Made by a program: the position numbers and the translations under genes
Part shown: positions 44,235 through 52,461 of the stretch, one piece after another
Layout of the letters: each line of letters starts with the position of its first letter
How positions within the stretch are numbered: the first letter of the stretch is position 1
The notes under the pieces: generated by a model
Database searches by the model: none
What the model saw: the letters and a program-made list of their open reading frames with translations, nothing else
Told to the model about the DNA's origin: nothing
NCBI GenBank assembly: GCA_013373625.1
Contig: JABXHM010000054.1
Span: forward strand, 1-54,179
Direction: 5' to 3'
Origin: Alteromonadaceae bacterium
GTDB lineage: Bacteria; Pseudomonadota; Gammaproteobacteria; Enterobacterales; Alteromonadaceae
DNA length: 54,179 nt

Positions 44235-44651
44235 CGCGTAAAGCATGGGGTCTTTGGGTCGATTAATAATACGCTTTTGGGCAGCAAACAATCATGGTGT
44301 TGCAAAGTAAGGGACAAAAGCAGTGTTGTGGTGGTTTCCGGTGGCGCAAATAAACAGTTGCCATACTGTCGCGTTTAAATTTACCAAAGCATTTTATCAA
44401 TGACTACTGAGTAGCACAGCGGCCAGGTGAGTTTACTTTTCTCTCAGCGTTGTGTGTTCTGTGTACCTCTGCGGTGAAGATATCTGCGCGCTGAATCTCT
44501 ACCCTTGCGACTACCGTTGAATAACTGAAGAACGATGATTGAATGCTGATTGGTTATTTTGCGGTCTTATAAATTATCTGAGTTGAGTAAACCACTATTT
44601 ACAACTCAAAGTATCAATTACCAACTTATCATGGTTAAGGATAGAGATAAT
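44235..44651 (+). other. Non-coding stretch with a degenerate widespread intergenic repeat
   Basis: About 415 bases before yghU. At 44438-44480 the sequence 'CTCTCAGCGTTGTGTGTTCT' followed by GTGTACCTCTGCGGTGAAGA resembles the 'CTCTGCGTTCTCTGTGCCTCTGCGGTGAA' motif found in many bacterial intergenic regions. Nothing else, apart from a possible promoter close to yghU, is recognisable. Confidence 0.4.
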
Positions 44652-45491
44652 ATGAGCGACCCAACCTATACACCGCCTAAAGTTTGGACATTTGAAAACG
44701 AAAACGGCGGTCAGTTTGCCAATATTAACCGACCCACAGCAGGGGCGCGATTTGAACGTAAACTGCCTCAGGGCAAGCATCCTTTTCAGCTGTATTCGCT
44801 GGCTACGCCTAACGGTGTAAAAGTAAACATCATGTTTGAGGAGTTGCTGGCGAAAGGTATTACCGCTGCCGAGTACGATGCATTTTTAATTAATATTGGC
44901 GAATCTGATCAATTCGGCTCCGGGTTTGTTGAAATTAACCCCAACTCCAAAATACCGGCCTTACTTGATACTTCGACTAATCCACCTACACGAGTGTTTG
45001 AATCAGGTTCAATTTTGCTGTACCTGGCCGAAAAATTTAATGCCTTTATACCGCAAGAATCAGCGCAACGTACCGAGTGTTTAAACTGGTTGTTTTGGCA
45101 AATGGGCAGTGCCCCCTTTTTAGGTGGTGGTTTTGGCCATTTTTATCATTACGCACCAGCAAAATATGAATACCCAATCGAACGTTACACCATGGAAGTA
45201 AAACGCCAACTGGATGTACTGGATCAACAGTTAGCCAAACACACTTATGTCGCCGGTGACGATTATACCATTGCCGATATAGCAATATGGCCCTGGTATG
45301 GCGCATTAGTCATTCACGATGCCTACAATGCCAGTGAGTTTTTGCAAACCCATGAATATAAGCATGTTGTCCGCTGGGCCAGGATGATCGATGAACGCCC
45401 GGCTGTGCAGCGCGGCAGAAAAGTAAATAAAACCTGGGGCGAAGCTGAAGAACAAGTTCCTGAGCGCCATACCGCGAGTGATCTCGATTGA
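44652..45491 (+). CDS. yghU: Glutathione-dependent disulfide-bond oxidoreductase YghU
   Basis: 279 residues from the ATG at 44652 (start of the conserved 'MSDPTYTPPKVW'; AAGGA and GAGAT precede it). The opening 'YTPPKVWTFENENGGQFANI' followed by NRPTAGARFERKLP is characteristic of YghU. The thioredoxin-like N-domain (about 50-135, 'FQLYSLATPNGVKVNIMFEE', 'NPNSKIPALLD', 'ESGSILLYLAEKF') is followed by the helical GST C-domain ('YVAGDDYTIADIAIWPWYG'). E. coli YghU binds two glutathiones and reduces disulfides and organic peroxides. It stands alone here. Confidence 0.93.
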   Translation: MSDPTYTPPKVWTFENENGGQFANINRPTAGARFERKLPQGKHPFQLYSLATPNGVKVNIMFEELLAKGITAAEYDAFLINIGESDQFGSGFVEINPNSKIPALLDTSTNPPTRVFESGSILLYLAEKFNAFIPQESAQRTECLNWLFWQMGSAPFLGGGFGHFYHYAPAKYEYPIERYTMEVKRQLDVLDQQLAKHTYVAGDDYTIADIAIWPWYGALVIHDAYNASEFLQTHEYKHVVRWARMIDERPAVQRGRKVNKTWGEAEEQVPERHTASDLD

Positions 45492-45716
45492 GTTACAAGG
45501 CTGAAAAGTGTTAAGCAATATTGTGAACGCAAATGGCCAGTGATTCGGTCTGTTATGAAGACCGTTTCGAGATGAAGCTTAGAAGCAGAGACTGCGCAGT
45601 TTTGGTGCCTTGTTATTGTAGCATTGATTCATTTTAGGTCATGTTACTTCACTTTGTGCATTAAAAGCTGTAATTGATATCCATATATCATTGATATATA
45701 TAGAAATATAAAATTA
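45492..45716 (+). other. Region upstream of the cynS promoter
   Basis: AT-rich stretch after yghU. It contains 'TGATAT-CCAT-ATATCA' (45675-45690), an imperfect dyad, and half-sites of the GGTGC/GTGCA type near 45606 and 45657 that could be NtrC contacts. No gene is supported. Confidence 0.35.
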
Positions 45717-45732
45717 TGGCATTGTTAATGCT
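45717..45732 (+). promoter_or_regulatory. Candidate sigma-54 promoter of cynS
   Basis: TGGCATTGTTAATGCT keeps the invariant GG-N10-GC spacing of sigma-54 promoters and most of TGGCAC-N5-TTGCW. The predicted transcript would start near 45743 and carry a leader of about 145 bases ahead of cynS. Confidence 0.5.
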
Positions 45733-45773
45733 GTAATTATTGGTGTTATAGTAACCACAAGACAATATAAATT

Positions 45774-45845
45774 TAATGCACAGCGGTGCATTAGGGTAAA
45801 GGCGCCCTTGCGGATTCTCGTATGAATCTGCATGGGCGCTTTTTT
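45774..45845 (+). promoter_or_regulatory. cynS leader: hairpin followed by intrinsic terminator (attenuator candidate)
   Basis: First hairpin: TAATGCAC-AGCG-GTGCATTA (45774-45793), eight perfect pairs. Four bases later a long stem (45798-45817 with 45824-45843, loop TCGTAT) built from AAAGGCGCCC and GGGCGCTTTT ends in a six-base T-run (45840-45845). This is a textbook intrinsic terminator 45 bases before the cynS start, between the sigma-54-like promoter and the gene. The arrangement resembles NasR/NasT-type leaders of nitrogen-assimilation operons, but the loops do not match the A1xxG4 hexaloop of known ANTAR targets. Confidence 0.65.
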
Positions 45846-45889
45846 GTGCCCGAAACCTAACCCTTACATAAACCATAGGAAATTAAAAA

Positions 45890-46339
45890 ATGATTACCGA
45901 TCGCACTCAAGTTACCGCCATGATTCAAGCAGCTAAAATCAGTAAAGGCGTAAAATGGTCAGAAATAGCTGTAGTAACAGGCCAGTCTAAAGAGTGGAGT
46001 ACCGCAGCATGTCTTGGACAAATGGCAATGACTAAGGAGCAGGCTGAGGGAGTAGGCAAACTGTTGGAGCTTTCAGACGAAGCAATAGCCTGGCTGCAAA
46101 TTGCGCCATACAAAGGGTCGTTACCTACTGAAGTGCCTACTGATCCCCTGATTTACCGTTGGTATGAATTGGTGAGTGTTTATGGCACAACGCTTAAGGA
46201 ACTGATCCATGAGGAGTTTGGTGACGGTATCATGAGCGCTATTGATTTCTCAATGGATTTACAGCGAGAAGAAGATCCTAAAGGCGATCGCGTACATGTT
46301 GTTATGTCAGGTAAATTTTTGCCTTATAAAATGTACTAG
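45890..46339 (+). CDS. cynS: Cyanate hydratase (cyanase)
   Basis: 149 residues, near the 156 of E. coli CynS, with AGGA upstream. The N-terminal helix-turn-helix-like domain (about 10-75) is followed by the catalytic domain 'PTDPLIYRWYELVSVYGTTL'. Catalytic residues are in place as Arg90, Glu93 and Ser116 (E. coli Arg96, Glu99, Ser122). The enzyme converts cyanate and bicarbonate into ammonia and two CO2, providing nitrogen and removing toxic cyanate. There is no cynT, cynX or cynR next to it. Its leader (45717-45845) suggests nitrogen-dependent control. An imperfect long inverted repeat follows the stop. Confidence 0.96.
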   Translation: MITDRTQVTAMIQAAKISKGVKWSEIAVVTGQSKEWSTAACLGQMAMTKEQAEGVGKLLELSDEAIAWLQIAPYKGSLPTEVPTDPLIYRWYELVSVYGTTLKELIHEEFGDGIMSAIDFSMDLQREEDPKGDRVHVVMSGKFLPYKMY

Positions 46340-46353
46340 TATTAAGCAGATTA

Positions 46354-46402
46354 GCGCATTCCCGCCCGGTGAATCCAAAGCGGATTCCGAGCGGGTATGC
46401 GC
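46354..46402. repeat. Long inverted repeat after cynS
   Basis: GCGCAT-t-CCCGC (46354-46365) pairs with GCGGG-t-ATGCGC (46391-46402) and an inner GAATCC/GGATTC closes an AAAGC loop. It is probably a transcription end or message-stabilising structure but has no T-run. Confidence 0.6.
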
Positions 46403-46556
46403 AGTATATCTGTAACAGTTAGTCCCTGTTTCAGCGTTAAATTATTATCATCCAGATTTTGAAAACAGGTGTGTACCCTAAGTGCTCGTATATAACGTTT
46501 TTGGTATACCAATGCCTTTTATAATGAGGCTGTAAGCCATGAAATTCGGGCGATAA

Positions 46557-47174
46557 CTATGCCCGCTCACTCAATGCCAATTTTAAACCGAGTCCGGCAA
46601 AACTGGCGGCAAATACTTTTTGCATGGCTACTGTTGCCCTTTTTGAATTGACTATAAATTCACTAAAGCTCCCAGATAAAAATCCATAACCAATAAAAAT
46701 CAGCAGTGTCATAAGCATAAACACACCGCCCAAAACAAGCATGCTTAGTAGTGCGTTGGTGGTATTTGCCGGTATGAACTGAGGAAGAAAGGCCAGAAAA
46801 AATATCGATAGCTTGGGGTTTAAAATATTGAGCAAAAACCCTTTTACGGCAATATGGGTGTATCGGCGCCCCTGTTCGCTATTGTCTACAGAAAGCGGTG
46901 ATGATGATTTCCACATTTGCCAGGCCAGATAAAGCAAATACGCAACTCCCAGATATTTAACAACCTGAAAAACCAACGCGCTGGTGTGAAACAAAGCCGC
47001 TAACCCGAGGGTACTTGCCACCAGGGCTGGAATAATTCCTAACGTGCAGCCTAACGCGGCAAAAAAGCTGGCACTTTTGCCATTAAAAAGGCCAGTAGCA
47101 ACAGTGTATAAAACACCTGTGCCCGGAATAAGTACAACCACTAAAGAGGTAATTAAAAATTCAATTGAAATCAT
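46557..47174 (-). CDS. LysE/RhtB-family amino-acid exporter
   Basis: 205 residues with about six membrane helices. The conserved 'VLIPGTGVLYTVATGLFNGK' near the N-terminus and 'KGFLLNILNPKLSIFFLAFL' near residues 108-127 identify the LysE family (RhtB branch). AGGAAA precedes the ATG. These proteins export amino acids such as homoserine, threonine or lysine. The substrate cannot be told from sequence, and no regulator is adjacent. Confidence 0.9.
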   Translation of the reverse strand: MISIEFLITSLVVVLIPGTGVLYTVATGLFNGKSASFFAALGCTLGIIPALVASTLGLAALFHTSALVFQVVKYLGVAYLLYLAWQMWKSSSPLSVDNSEQGRRYTHIAVKGFLLNILNPKLSIFFLAFLPQFIPANTTNALLSMLVLGGVFMLMTLLIFIGYGFLSGSFSEFIVNSKRATVAMQKVFAASFAGLGLKLALSERA

Positions 47175-47293
47175 CTGAAATTTCCTTTTCGTTTACAATA
47201 TTTGACGAATTATTATAAGTACAGCCTGTCGCTTATTACCAAATAAATTATTAAAGATTACAAGCCCTGATAGACGCTTAACAAATCCTGGTT

Positions 47294-48232
47294 TTATTTA
47301 TCGTATAAAACACGAAAATCCTTTACCCAGGTTATGCCCGCACCGTTCATAATTTCATTGCCTAACTCTACGTCTGCGATAAACAATGAATCTGCAATAA
47401 GCCTCTTTTGTACTGCATAATTGAGCAATTCCAGAGCAGGAACCTTAACTGATAGCGAGGGAGTTTTCGCCCTGAATGAAACGTTCACCCATCGATTGTC
47501 ATTGACGCCGGATTTATCGTTCCAGTCTTGTTGATACCAAACTTCCCAGGTAGAACCTTTAATCTCAATTTCACTGTGTTTTTGACCTGCAGGATTAAAG
47601 TGTCCGTCTGTGAAATATGTCCAGATCATAATTTCAGCGGCGATCACCGATTTGTTCGGTTTGGCCCCGGTGTACTTTTTTGATGTTAGCCACATGGTTA
47701 ATGCCGTGTTGTGATCGCCATTAGTGCTAACATCAGTATGATGTGAAATTTCCAGCCTTTTTAGATCAGCAATTTTTAATGGAAATGCGTTATCAAATTT
47801 AGGTTCAGGCTGCCAGGGTGACGAACCAATTTTAATTTGTGGCTGGGCATATATAACCTTACGTCCAAACGGCCAGGACCACGACCAACCATATTCAACC
47901 TTACCATCTACTGTCTTTTTTAATAAGCATTGGCGCCAATCATCATTTTTTGCCGCATGTTTATTCCATACATTATTAGTCAGAATACCCTGGTCAGTTT
48001 TTGCCGTGTAATAATCATCACAACTTATGATATCTGTACCGGGCTTAATCCAAAGATTGTTTTGGTTAGTGTGCCTGGCCAGTAGTGATTTACCAATTTC
48101 ACGGTCCTGGATACCACTTTGGTATTGTTCAGCGCCTTCACTTTGCCAACTCTCGTCTGCCAGCACTGGTGATAGCCATGGACCCGAGGCGACAACAAAA
48201 CTGGCAAGGTATATTTTGATTATATTGTTCAT
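47294..48232 (-). CDS. Exported glycoside hydrolase family 12 endoglucanase/xyloglucanase
   Basis: 312 residues with a signal peptide ending near 'PVLA-DES'. The jelly-roll domain shows GH12 marks: 'YGWSWSWPFGRKVIYAQPQI', 'EIMIWTYFTDGHFNPAG' with the probable nucleophile Glu, 'WEVWYQQDW', and 'IADVELGNEIMNGAGITWVK' with the probable acid/base Glu. GH12 enzymes cut beta-1,4-glucan backbones, often of xyloglucan. It is a single gene next to unrelated functions; together with the GH51 and GH62 enzymes it widens the plant-hemicellulose capacity of the host. The extra N-terminal segment (about 30-60) is longer than in minimal GH12 enzymes. Confidence 0.85.
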   Translation of the reverse strand: MNNIIKIYLASFVVASGPWLSPVLADESWQSEGAEQYQSGIQDREIGKSLLARHTNQNNLWIKPGTDIISCDDYYTAKTDQGILTNNVWNKHAAKNDDWRQCLLKKTVDGKVEYGWSWSWPFGRKVIYAQPQIKIGSSPWQPEPKFDNAFPLKIADLKRLEISHHTDVSTNGDHNTALTMWLTSKKYTGAKPNKSVIAAEIMIWTYFTDGHFNPAGQKHSEIEIKGSTWEVWYQQDWNDKSGVNDNRWVNVSFRAKTPSLSVKVPALELLNYAVQKRLIADSLFIADVELGNEIMNGAGITWVKDFRVLYDK

Positions 48233-48346
48233 TCAACTTTACTCTCCATGTTTATAACTGATGAATGTTGATGTGCTGTCTAAAGATTAGAATAAATAAC
48301 GTGTACGGCCTGCCCTTTTACTGATTGGCACAAATCAATATCGTCG

Positions 48347-48778
48347 TCACCTGCCTACCCGCTTAAACATAACAGTCGCTGAAGACGAGCAAAGAGAAGA
48401 AAACTGACGACTGTTCTTAATAGACGTGGGGACATTTGCCCGATCCACTGGTACATACCCTTTAGATGCAAAGTAAAGCTCAGCTGTTTCGGTAAGCAGG
48501 TAAAGTCTACCCAACCCTTCGCTCACTGCGATTATCTCCAACTGCTGAATAAGATTACCCGCTATGCCCTGGCCTCGTTTAGTTCGGGCTGTCGCGACGG
48601 AACGAATAAGTGCCACTTCATCACAGCGCTCAAGTCCACCCACACCAATCAGCTCACCCTGTGATAGCTCTATCAGGAAAAGTGCCAGATCTTGCTTTTG
48701 GAGATCATCGACAGGAAGTCCATTCTCAGCAAGTATGGCTGAAATCGCAGGTAAATGTGCCGGCGTTGGTGTTATCAT
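48347..48778 (-). CDS. GNAT acetyltransferase, ArsN2-like
   Basis: 143 residues, one GNAT domain: 'LALFLIELSQGELIGVGGLE', the acetyl-CoA loop 'VATARTKRGQGIAGNLIQQL' (Q/RxxGxG/A-like), 'LYLLTETAELYFASKGYVPV' and the ending 'SRQFSSLCSSSATVMFKRV'. The 'LCSSSA..M.K' ending and '...TETAE.YF' are typical of ArsN2, found in arsenic islands. No ars genes are adjacent, so a role in arsenical acetylation is only possible, not shown. Confidence 0.82.
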   Translation of the reverse strand: MITPTPAHLPAISAILAENGLPVDDLQKQDLALFLIELSQGELIGVGGLERCDEVALIRSVATARTKRGQGIAGNLIQQLEIIAVSEGLGRLYLLTETAELYFASKGYVPVDRANVPTSIKNSRQFSSLCSSSATVMFKRVGR

Positions 48779-48882
48779 GCATCGCCCTTCTGTGGTTCGG
48801 GAATAAAAAAGCGATATACAGTTTTACACGACTTTGACACAAACTGCATGTCACTGCCCATGAATGTCGTTTATATCATCAC

Positions 48883-49272
48883 TCAATTGACACCTTGCTC
48901 AAAGCGAGGTAACGATGCAAGCTGAGTGACCCAGATTAACTGCGACTCACAAAAAATATTGATAGCCGGTGTTAGCTTCGCAGCATTATCTAAAGTCCCC
49001 AGATACACAATTTTTAAATCACCAAGCCTGGGGTTTTGGTTGTATATTGGCGTACCACAGTTTGTGCAAAAACTCTTTGATGCATGTTCTGATACCTTGA
49101 CCGTTTTTAATGTTCCACTGGTTAACTCAAAACTTTGAGCTGGAACAGCTACGTACGTTGAAAAGGCACTGCCGTTCATCTTACGGCACAAATTGCAGTG
49201 GCAGTTAACGATAGCTCTAATCTGCCCTGAAAATTTGAAATGAACACTGTTGCAATGACAACTTCCTTCCAT
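48883..49272 (-). CDS. GFA-family zinc-binding protein 2
   Basis: 129 residues. 'GSCHCNSVHFKF' (about 3-14), 'NCHCNLCRKMNGSAFSTYVA' (about 23-42) and 'SFCTNCGTPIY' (about 67-77) give the three Cys clusters of the CENP-V/GFA fold. AAGGA lies before the ATG. It is only distantly similar to the GFA protein at 36444. The substrate is unknown. A single gene, transcribed away from the MFS gene at 49550. Confidence 0.88.
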   Translation of the reverse strand: MEGSCHCNSVHFKFSGQIRAIVNCHCNLCRKMNGSAFSTYVAVPAQSFELTSGTLKTVKVSEHASKSFCTNCGTPIYNQNPRLGDLKIVYLGTLDNAAKLTPAINIFCESQLIWVTQLASLPRFEQGVN

Positions 49273-49458
49273 GCAATATCCTTATTATTACTAAACACGC
49301 TAAGACACACACTTTTTCAACATTTATACTCTGTAAAGTATCGAAAAAAATAGCGCGAGACCATCAATAATTTCCTCGTTAACTTAATCGCACGAGAAGG
49401 TTATTTCTTCGATAAATAAAATTGTGTTACTGGCTATTGACCACAACATTTTGAGAGT

Positions 49459-49502
49459 CAAAATGCCAAAGAATACTGCAAGTCTGATACTATGGCATTT
49501 TG
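49459..49502. promoter_or_regulatory. Perfect 10-bp inverted repeat upstream of the MFS gene
   Basis: CAAAATGCCA (49459-49468) and TGGCATTTTG (49493-49502) are exact complements with a 24-base spacer, ending 47 bases before the MFS start. It could bind a dimeric regulator or fold in the leader. Confidence 0.5.
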
Positions 49503-49549
49503 TTCGCCATCTTTTTTCTGTTGGTACTTCTAGTAAATAGACTTCCTCA

Positions 49550-50752
49550 ATGACTCAACCATCTGTTTTTACGCCCCGTTTCGCCTGGTTTTTAGGTGGT
49601 CGCGGTATGTTCAGCACCATTGAATCAATAATGGCTGTCGCGTTTGCCTGGCATTTATATGAGCGTACTGGTGACCCGTTCGATCTGGCACTTGTAGGAC
49701 TGTATCAAATAACCCCCATTTATGTGTTATTTCCACTGACTGGTTGGGTGGTCGATCATATTTCCCGCAGTAAAATTTTAATTGCCGGTGCCACTATGCA
49801 ATTGTTGGTATTAACCGGTTTTGCGGTATTAATGATGTCGCCCCATTTTAACAAATGGTATTTGCTTACACTGATCAGTGTTTATGGGTGCGGTAAAGCC
49901 TTTATGTCGCCAGCATTGCAAGCCACGTTACCCAACCTGGTAAAAAAACATCACCTCAATCAGGCTGTAGCCATTACCAGTACAGTCTGGAATATCGCCC
50001 TTACTGTTGGTCCGTTTGTAGCTGGGATCCTCATTGCCTGGCTGGACCGGGATATCTACTGGTTGCTTGTTGTATCAGCCTTAGTCACGCTTACTTGCTT
50101 TGTTAATATTCCACACATGGGGGCAGCCAATACAGCTAAAGGCAAACGTGACTTACTTGGCGGTTTGCGTTTTGTTGCTCAAAACAAAATTGTGCTAGGC
50201 AGCTTAAGTGTTGATTTATTTATAATATTACTTGGTAGTGTGGTTGCTCTACTGCCAGTGTATGCGGCAGATATTTTGAACGTTGGGCCAGAAGGTCTGG
50301 GCCTTTTGCGTGCTATGCCAGCAGCCGGTGCAGTACTAATGGGAGTATATTTGTCTAAGTTTAAGACCGAGTTTAACTATACCGGTATCACATTGTTTGC
50401 TTCGTTAGTGATATTTGCCTGCGCCATTCTTACCTTTGCTCTGTCTCAAACGCTATGGCTGACGGCCAGTGCTTTATTTGTGTACGGCGCATCCGATATG
50501 ATTAGCGTGGTCATTCGTGGCGCGGTTGTACAGTTAAATACACCCGATGCTTTGCGTGGACGGGTAAGTGCCGCTAATTCTATCTTTATTGCTTCATCCA
50601 ATCAGTTGGGGGATTTTCGAGCTGGTACCGTTGCCGCTGCCCTTGGACCAGTCAATGCCACCCTTATCGGCGGCTGGTGCGCTTTGGCTGTTGCTGTATC
50701 CGGGGCCTGGTGGTTCAAAGATTTGCGCCAGCTTAAAACTTTAAAAAAATAA
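49550..50752 (+). CDS. Major facilitator superfamily transporter (MFS_3/EntS-like)
   Basis: 400 residues with about 12 membrane helices. The N-terminal start 'TPRFAWFLGGRGMFSTIESI' and the A-motif-like loop 'GWVVDHISRSKILIAG' (about 64-79) are MFS marks; 'PDALRGRVSAANSIFIASSN' (about 344-363) is typical of the MFS_3 group that includes the enterobactin exporter EntS. No ribosome-binding site is clear before the ATG, but starting later would remove part of helix 1. The substrate is unknown. It ends inside the convergent dgkA by 12 bases. Confidence 0.9.
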   Translation: MTQPSVFTPRFAWFLGGRGMFSTIESIMAVAFAWHLYERTGDPFDLALVGLYQITPIYVLFPLTGWVVDHISRSKILIAGATMQLLVLTGFAVLMMSPHFNKWYLLTLISVYGCGKAFMSPALQATLPNLVKKHHLNQAVAITSTVWNIALTVGPFVAGILIAWLDRDIYWLLVVSALVTLTCFVNIPHMGAANTAKGKRDLLGGLRFVAQNKIVLGSLSVDLFIILLGSVVALLPVYAADILNVGPEGLGLLRAMPAAGAVLMGVYLSKFKTEFNYTGITLFASLVIFACAILTFALSQTLWLTASALFVYGASDMISVVIRGAVVQLNTPDALRGRVSAANSIFIASSNQLGDFRAGTVAAALGPVNATLIGGWCALAVAVSGAWWFKDLRQLKTLKK

Positions 50753-51112
50753 CGGCCAAACAATACTCAACCAACAGTATATCGCGAGTATGATACTCAT
50801 AAACACCGCCGCAGAACCGATATCTTTAGCTTTACCGCTAAGTTCGTGCACTTCAGGTCCAATCCTGTCGACCACCGCTTCAATTGCGCTGTTGAGTAAC
50901 TCAACGATAATAATCAACATTAAACTGCCAAGCATAAGCACGCGTTCTAATGTTGTTACGTCGAGCCAATAACTAAAGGCTATACCGATGAGTAACGCAG
51001 CCAGCTCCTGACGTATCGCCGGTTCGCTGTTAAACGCCTCTTTTAATCCTTTTATTGAGTAGCGGGTTGCATAAAATAATCGCTTGTATCCGGTAACTTT
51101 TGTGACAAACAT
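50741..51112 (-). CDS. dgkA: Diacylglycerol kinase
   Basis: 123 residues of the bacterial DgkA family: N-terminal 'ATRYSIKGLKEAFNSEPAIR' and QELAA helix, membrane helices about 35-50, 55-70 and 98-118, and the active-site 'ELLNSAIEAVVDRIGPEVHE' (about 66-85), normal length. It phosphorylates diacylglycerol released by osmoregulated glycan synthesis, at the inner membrane. AAGGG precedes the ATG. Convergent and slightly overlapping with the MFS gene. Confidence 0.95.
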   Translation of the reverse strand: MFVTKVTGYKRLFYATRYSIKGLKEAFNSEPAIRQELAALLIGIAFSYWLDVTTLERVLMLGSLMLIIIVELLNSAIEAVVDRIGPEVHELSGKAKDIGSAAVFMSIILAIYCWLSIVWPLFF

Positions 51113-51255
51113 AACTGCCCTTTTTTACTACCAATCAGTGCGTTATAGCATAAGTTAACAACAAATTTATGAATCTATGGTGTATAGATTGCACGATTTA
51201 TAGTTTGAGCTGCGGTTTTGACAGCAGTCAGGCTTTATCAGGAATTTGCTAAGCT

Positions 51256-52389
51256 ATGGAATACATTGAACTTTTAACAACAAAACAGAGTATTGTAGTA
51301 GCCAGCTGTTTAGCGGTGATCATTACGCTTTATATTAGTAAGCGCCTTTTTCTGGTGCGCTTACGCGATCAAATGAAGCAACAGGACACGCAGCATTACC
51401 ATTTCTATCAGGTACTAGTGCTCGCATTAAATGCGCCTCTGAATGTTGCCATACTGACCGTTATGTTGTGGTTGGTTCGTTATGGCCTCATTATCACAGG
51501 TGTTTTTGCTAAAGAAGACACTGAAATTCTGGAACATATCATCAGAGCTATGGTCATTGTTACCCTGGTGTTGTTTGTTGAACGCTGGATTACCTACGCG
51601 ATAATGGTTTACGCCAGTCGTTCACCTTTGCTAAACAATACCCGGAATATTGCCAGTGGCGCCATTCGCGCCTGCCTCATAGGGCTCTGCGTGTTATTGG
51701 TACTGGGCTCGCTGGGTATCTCAGTTACACCACTGATAGCCTCCTTGGGGATTACGTCGCTGGCCGTCGCTCTGGCACTGCAACCTACACTGGAAAACTT
51801 TTTTTCCGGGGTGCAAATTCTTATCGATAAACCTTTCCGAATTGGTGACTATATCGAGTTAGAAAGCGGTGAACAGGGGTTTGTCGACAAGATAGGCTGG
51901 CGCTCAACGTGGATTAAAATGCTGCCCAATAACATAGTCATCGTACCTAATGGTAAATTATCGCAGTCAAAAATTATCAACTACTATTATCCTGAAAAGG
52001 AATTGTCTGTACCGGTAGAGGTAGGCGTGCATTACAACTCTGATCTCGATTTTGTTGAAACGGTCACGCTCGAGGTTGCTAACCAGGTTTTACTTGATCA
52101 CGAATGGGGCGTCGAAAGTTACGATCCTTTTGTGGTGTTTCACACCTTTGATAATTCAAGCATCAATTTTACTGTTATGTTGCGTACCAAGGAGTATTTT
52201 AATCGCTTTTTTGTAAAGTCGACGTTTATCAAGGCATTACATCGGCGCTATAACGACGAAGGCATTGTAATCCCCTTCCCTATTACTGCGTTAAACTTAC
52301 AGCAAGAAGGTGCAGAGTCTGTTATGTCAAATAGCGATAGCCAACAGGCGGCAATGCAAATGAACCCGGAACAACAAAAAGCCCCCTGA
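51256..52389 (+). CDS. MscS-family mechanosensitive ion channel
   Basis: 377 residues: helices at about 12-30, 60-85, 95-115 and 130-150, then the pore helix and upper beta domain 'SLGITSLAVALALQPTLENF' followed by FSGVQILIDKPFRIGDYIE, and '...NNIVIVPNGKLSQSKIINYY'. This segment is the MscS channel hallmark. A Gln-rich C-terminal tail follows. Longer N-terminus than E. coli MscS (286), as in YnaI/YbdG types. It releases solutes on hypo-osmotic shock or fine-tunes ion balance. Confidence 0.93.
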   Translation: MEYIELLTTKQSIVVASCLAVIITLYISKRLFLVRLRDQMKQQDTQHYHFYQVLVLALNAPLNVAILTVMLWLVRYGLIITGVFAKEDTEILEHIIRAMVIVTLVLFVERWITYAIMVYASRSPLLNNTRNIASGAIRACLIGLCVLLVLGSLGISVTPLIASLGITSLAVALALQPTLENFFSGVQILIDKPFRIGDYIELESGEQGFVDKIGWRSTWIKMLPNNIVIVPNGKLSQSKIINYYYPEKELSVPVEVGVHYNSDLDFVETVTLEVANQVLLDHEWGVESYDPFVVFHTFDNSSINFTVMLRTKEYFNRFFVKSTFIKALHRRYNDEGIVIPFPITALNLQQEGAESVMSNSDSQQAAMQMNPEQQKAP

Positions 52390-52406
52390 ATATAACAAGG
52401 CTTCAT

Positions 52407-52434
52407 AAAAAAACGCAGCCTGGCTGCGTTTTTT
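52407..52434. terminator. Strong bidirectional intrinsic terminator
   Basis: AAAAAACGCAGCC-T-GGCTGCGTTTTTT: an A-tract, a GC-rich stem and a T-tract in perfect symmetry between the convergent MscS-family and universal stress genes. Confidence 0.9.
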
Positions 52435-52461
52435 ATGGCTAATCGTTATTCGTCAGAGTGT

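Noticed and set aside
45774..45793. TAATGCACAGCGGTGCATTA as an NtrC binding site.
   Set aside because: The TGCAC/GTGCA halves are only four bases apart, not the seven expected, and the site lies downstream of the sigma-54-like promoter; an RNA hairpin fits better.
51142..51154. GTTATAGCATAAG resembles a Zur box between dgkA and the MscS-family gene.
   Set aside because: The last base breaks the palindrome, the extended flanks do not match, and neither neighbour is a zinc gene.
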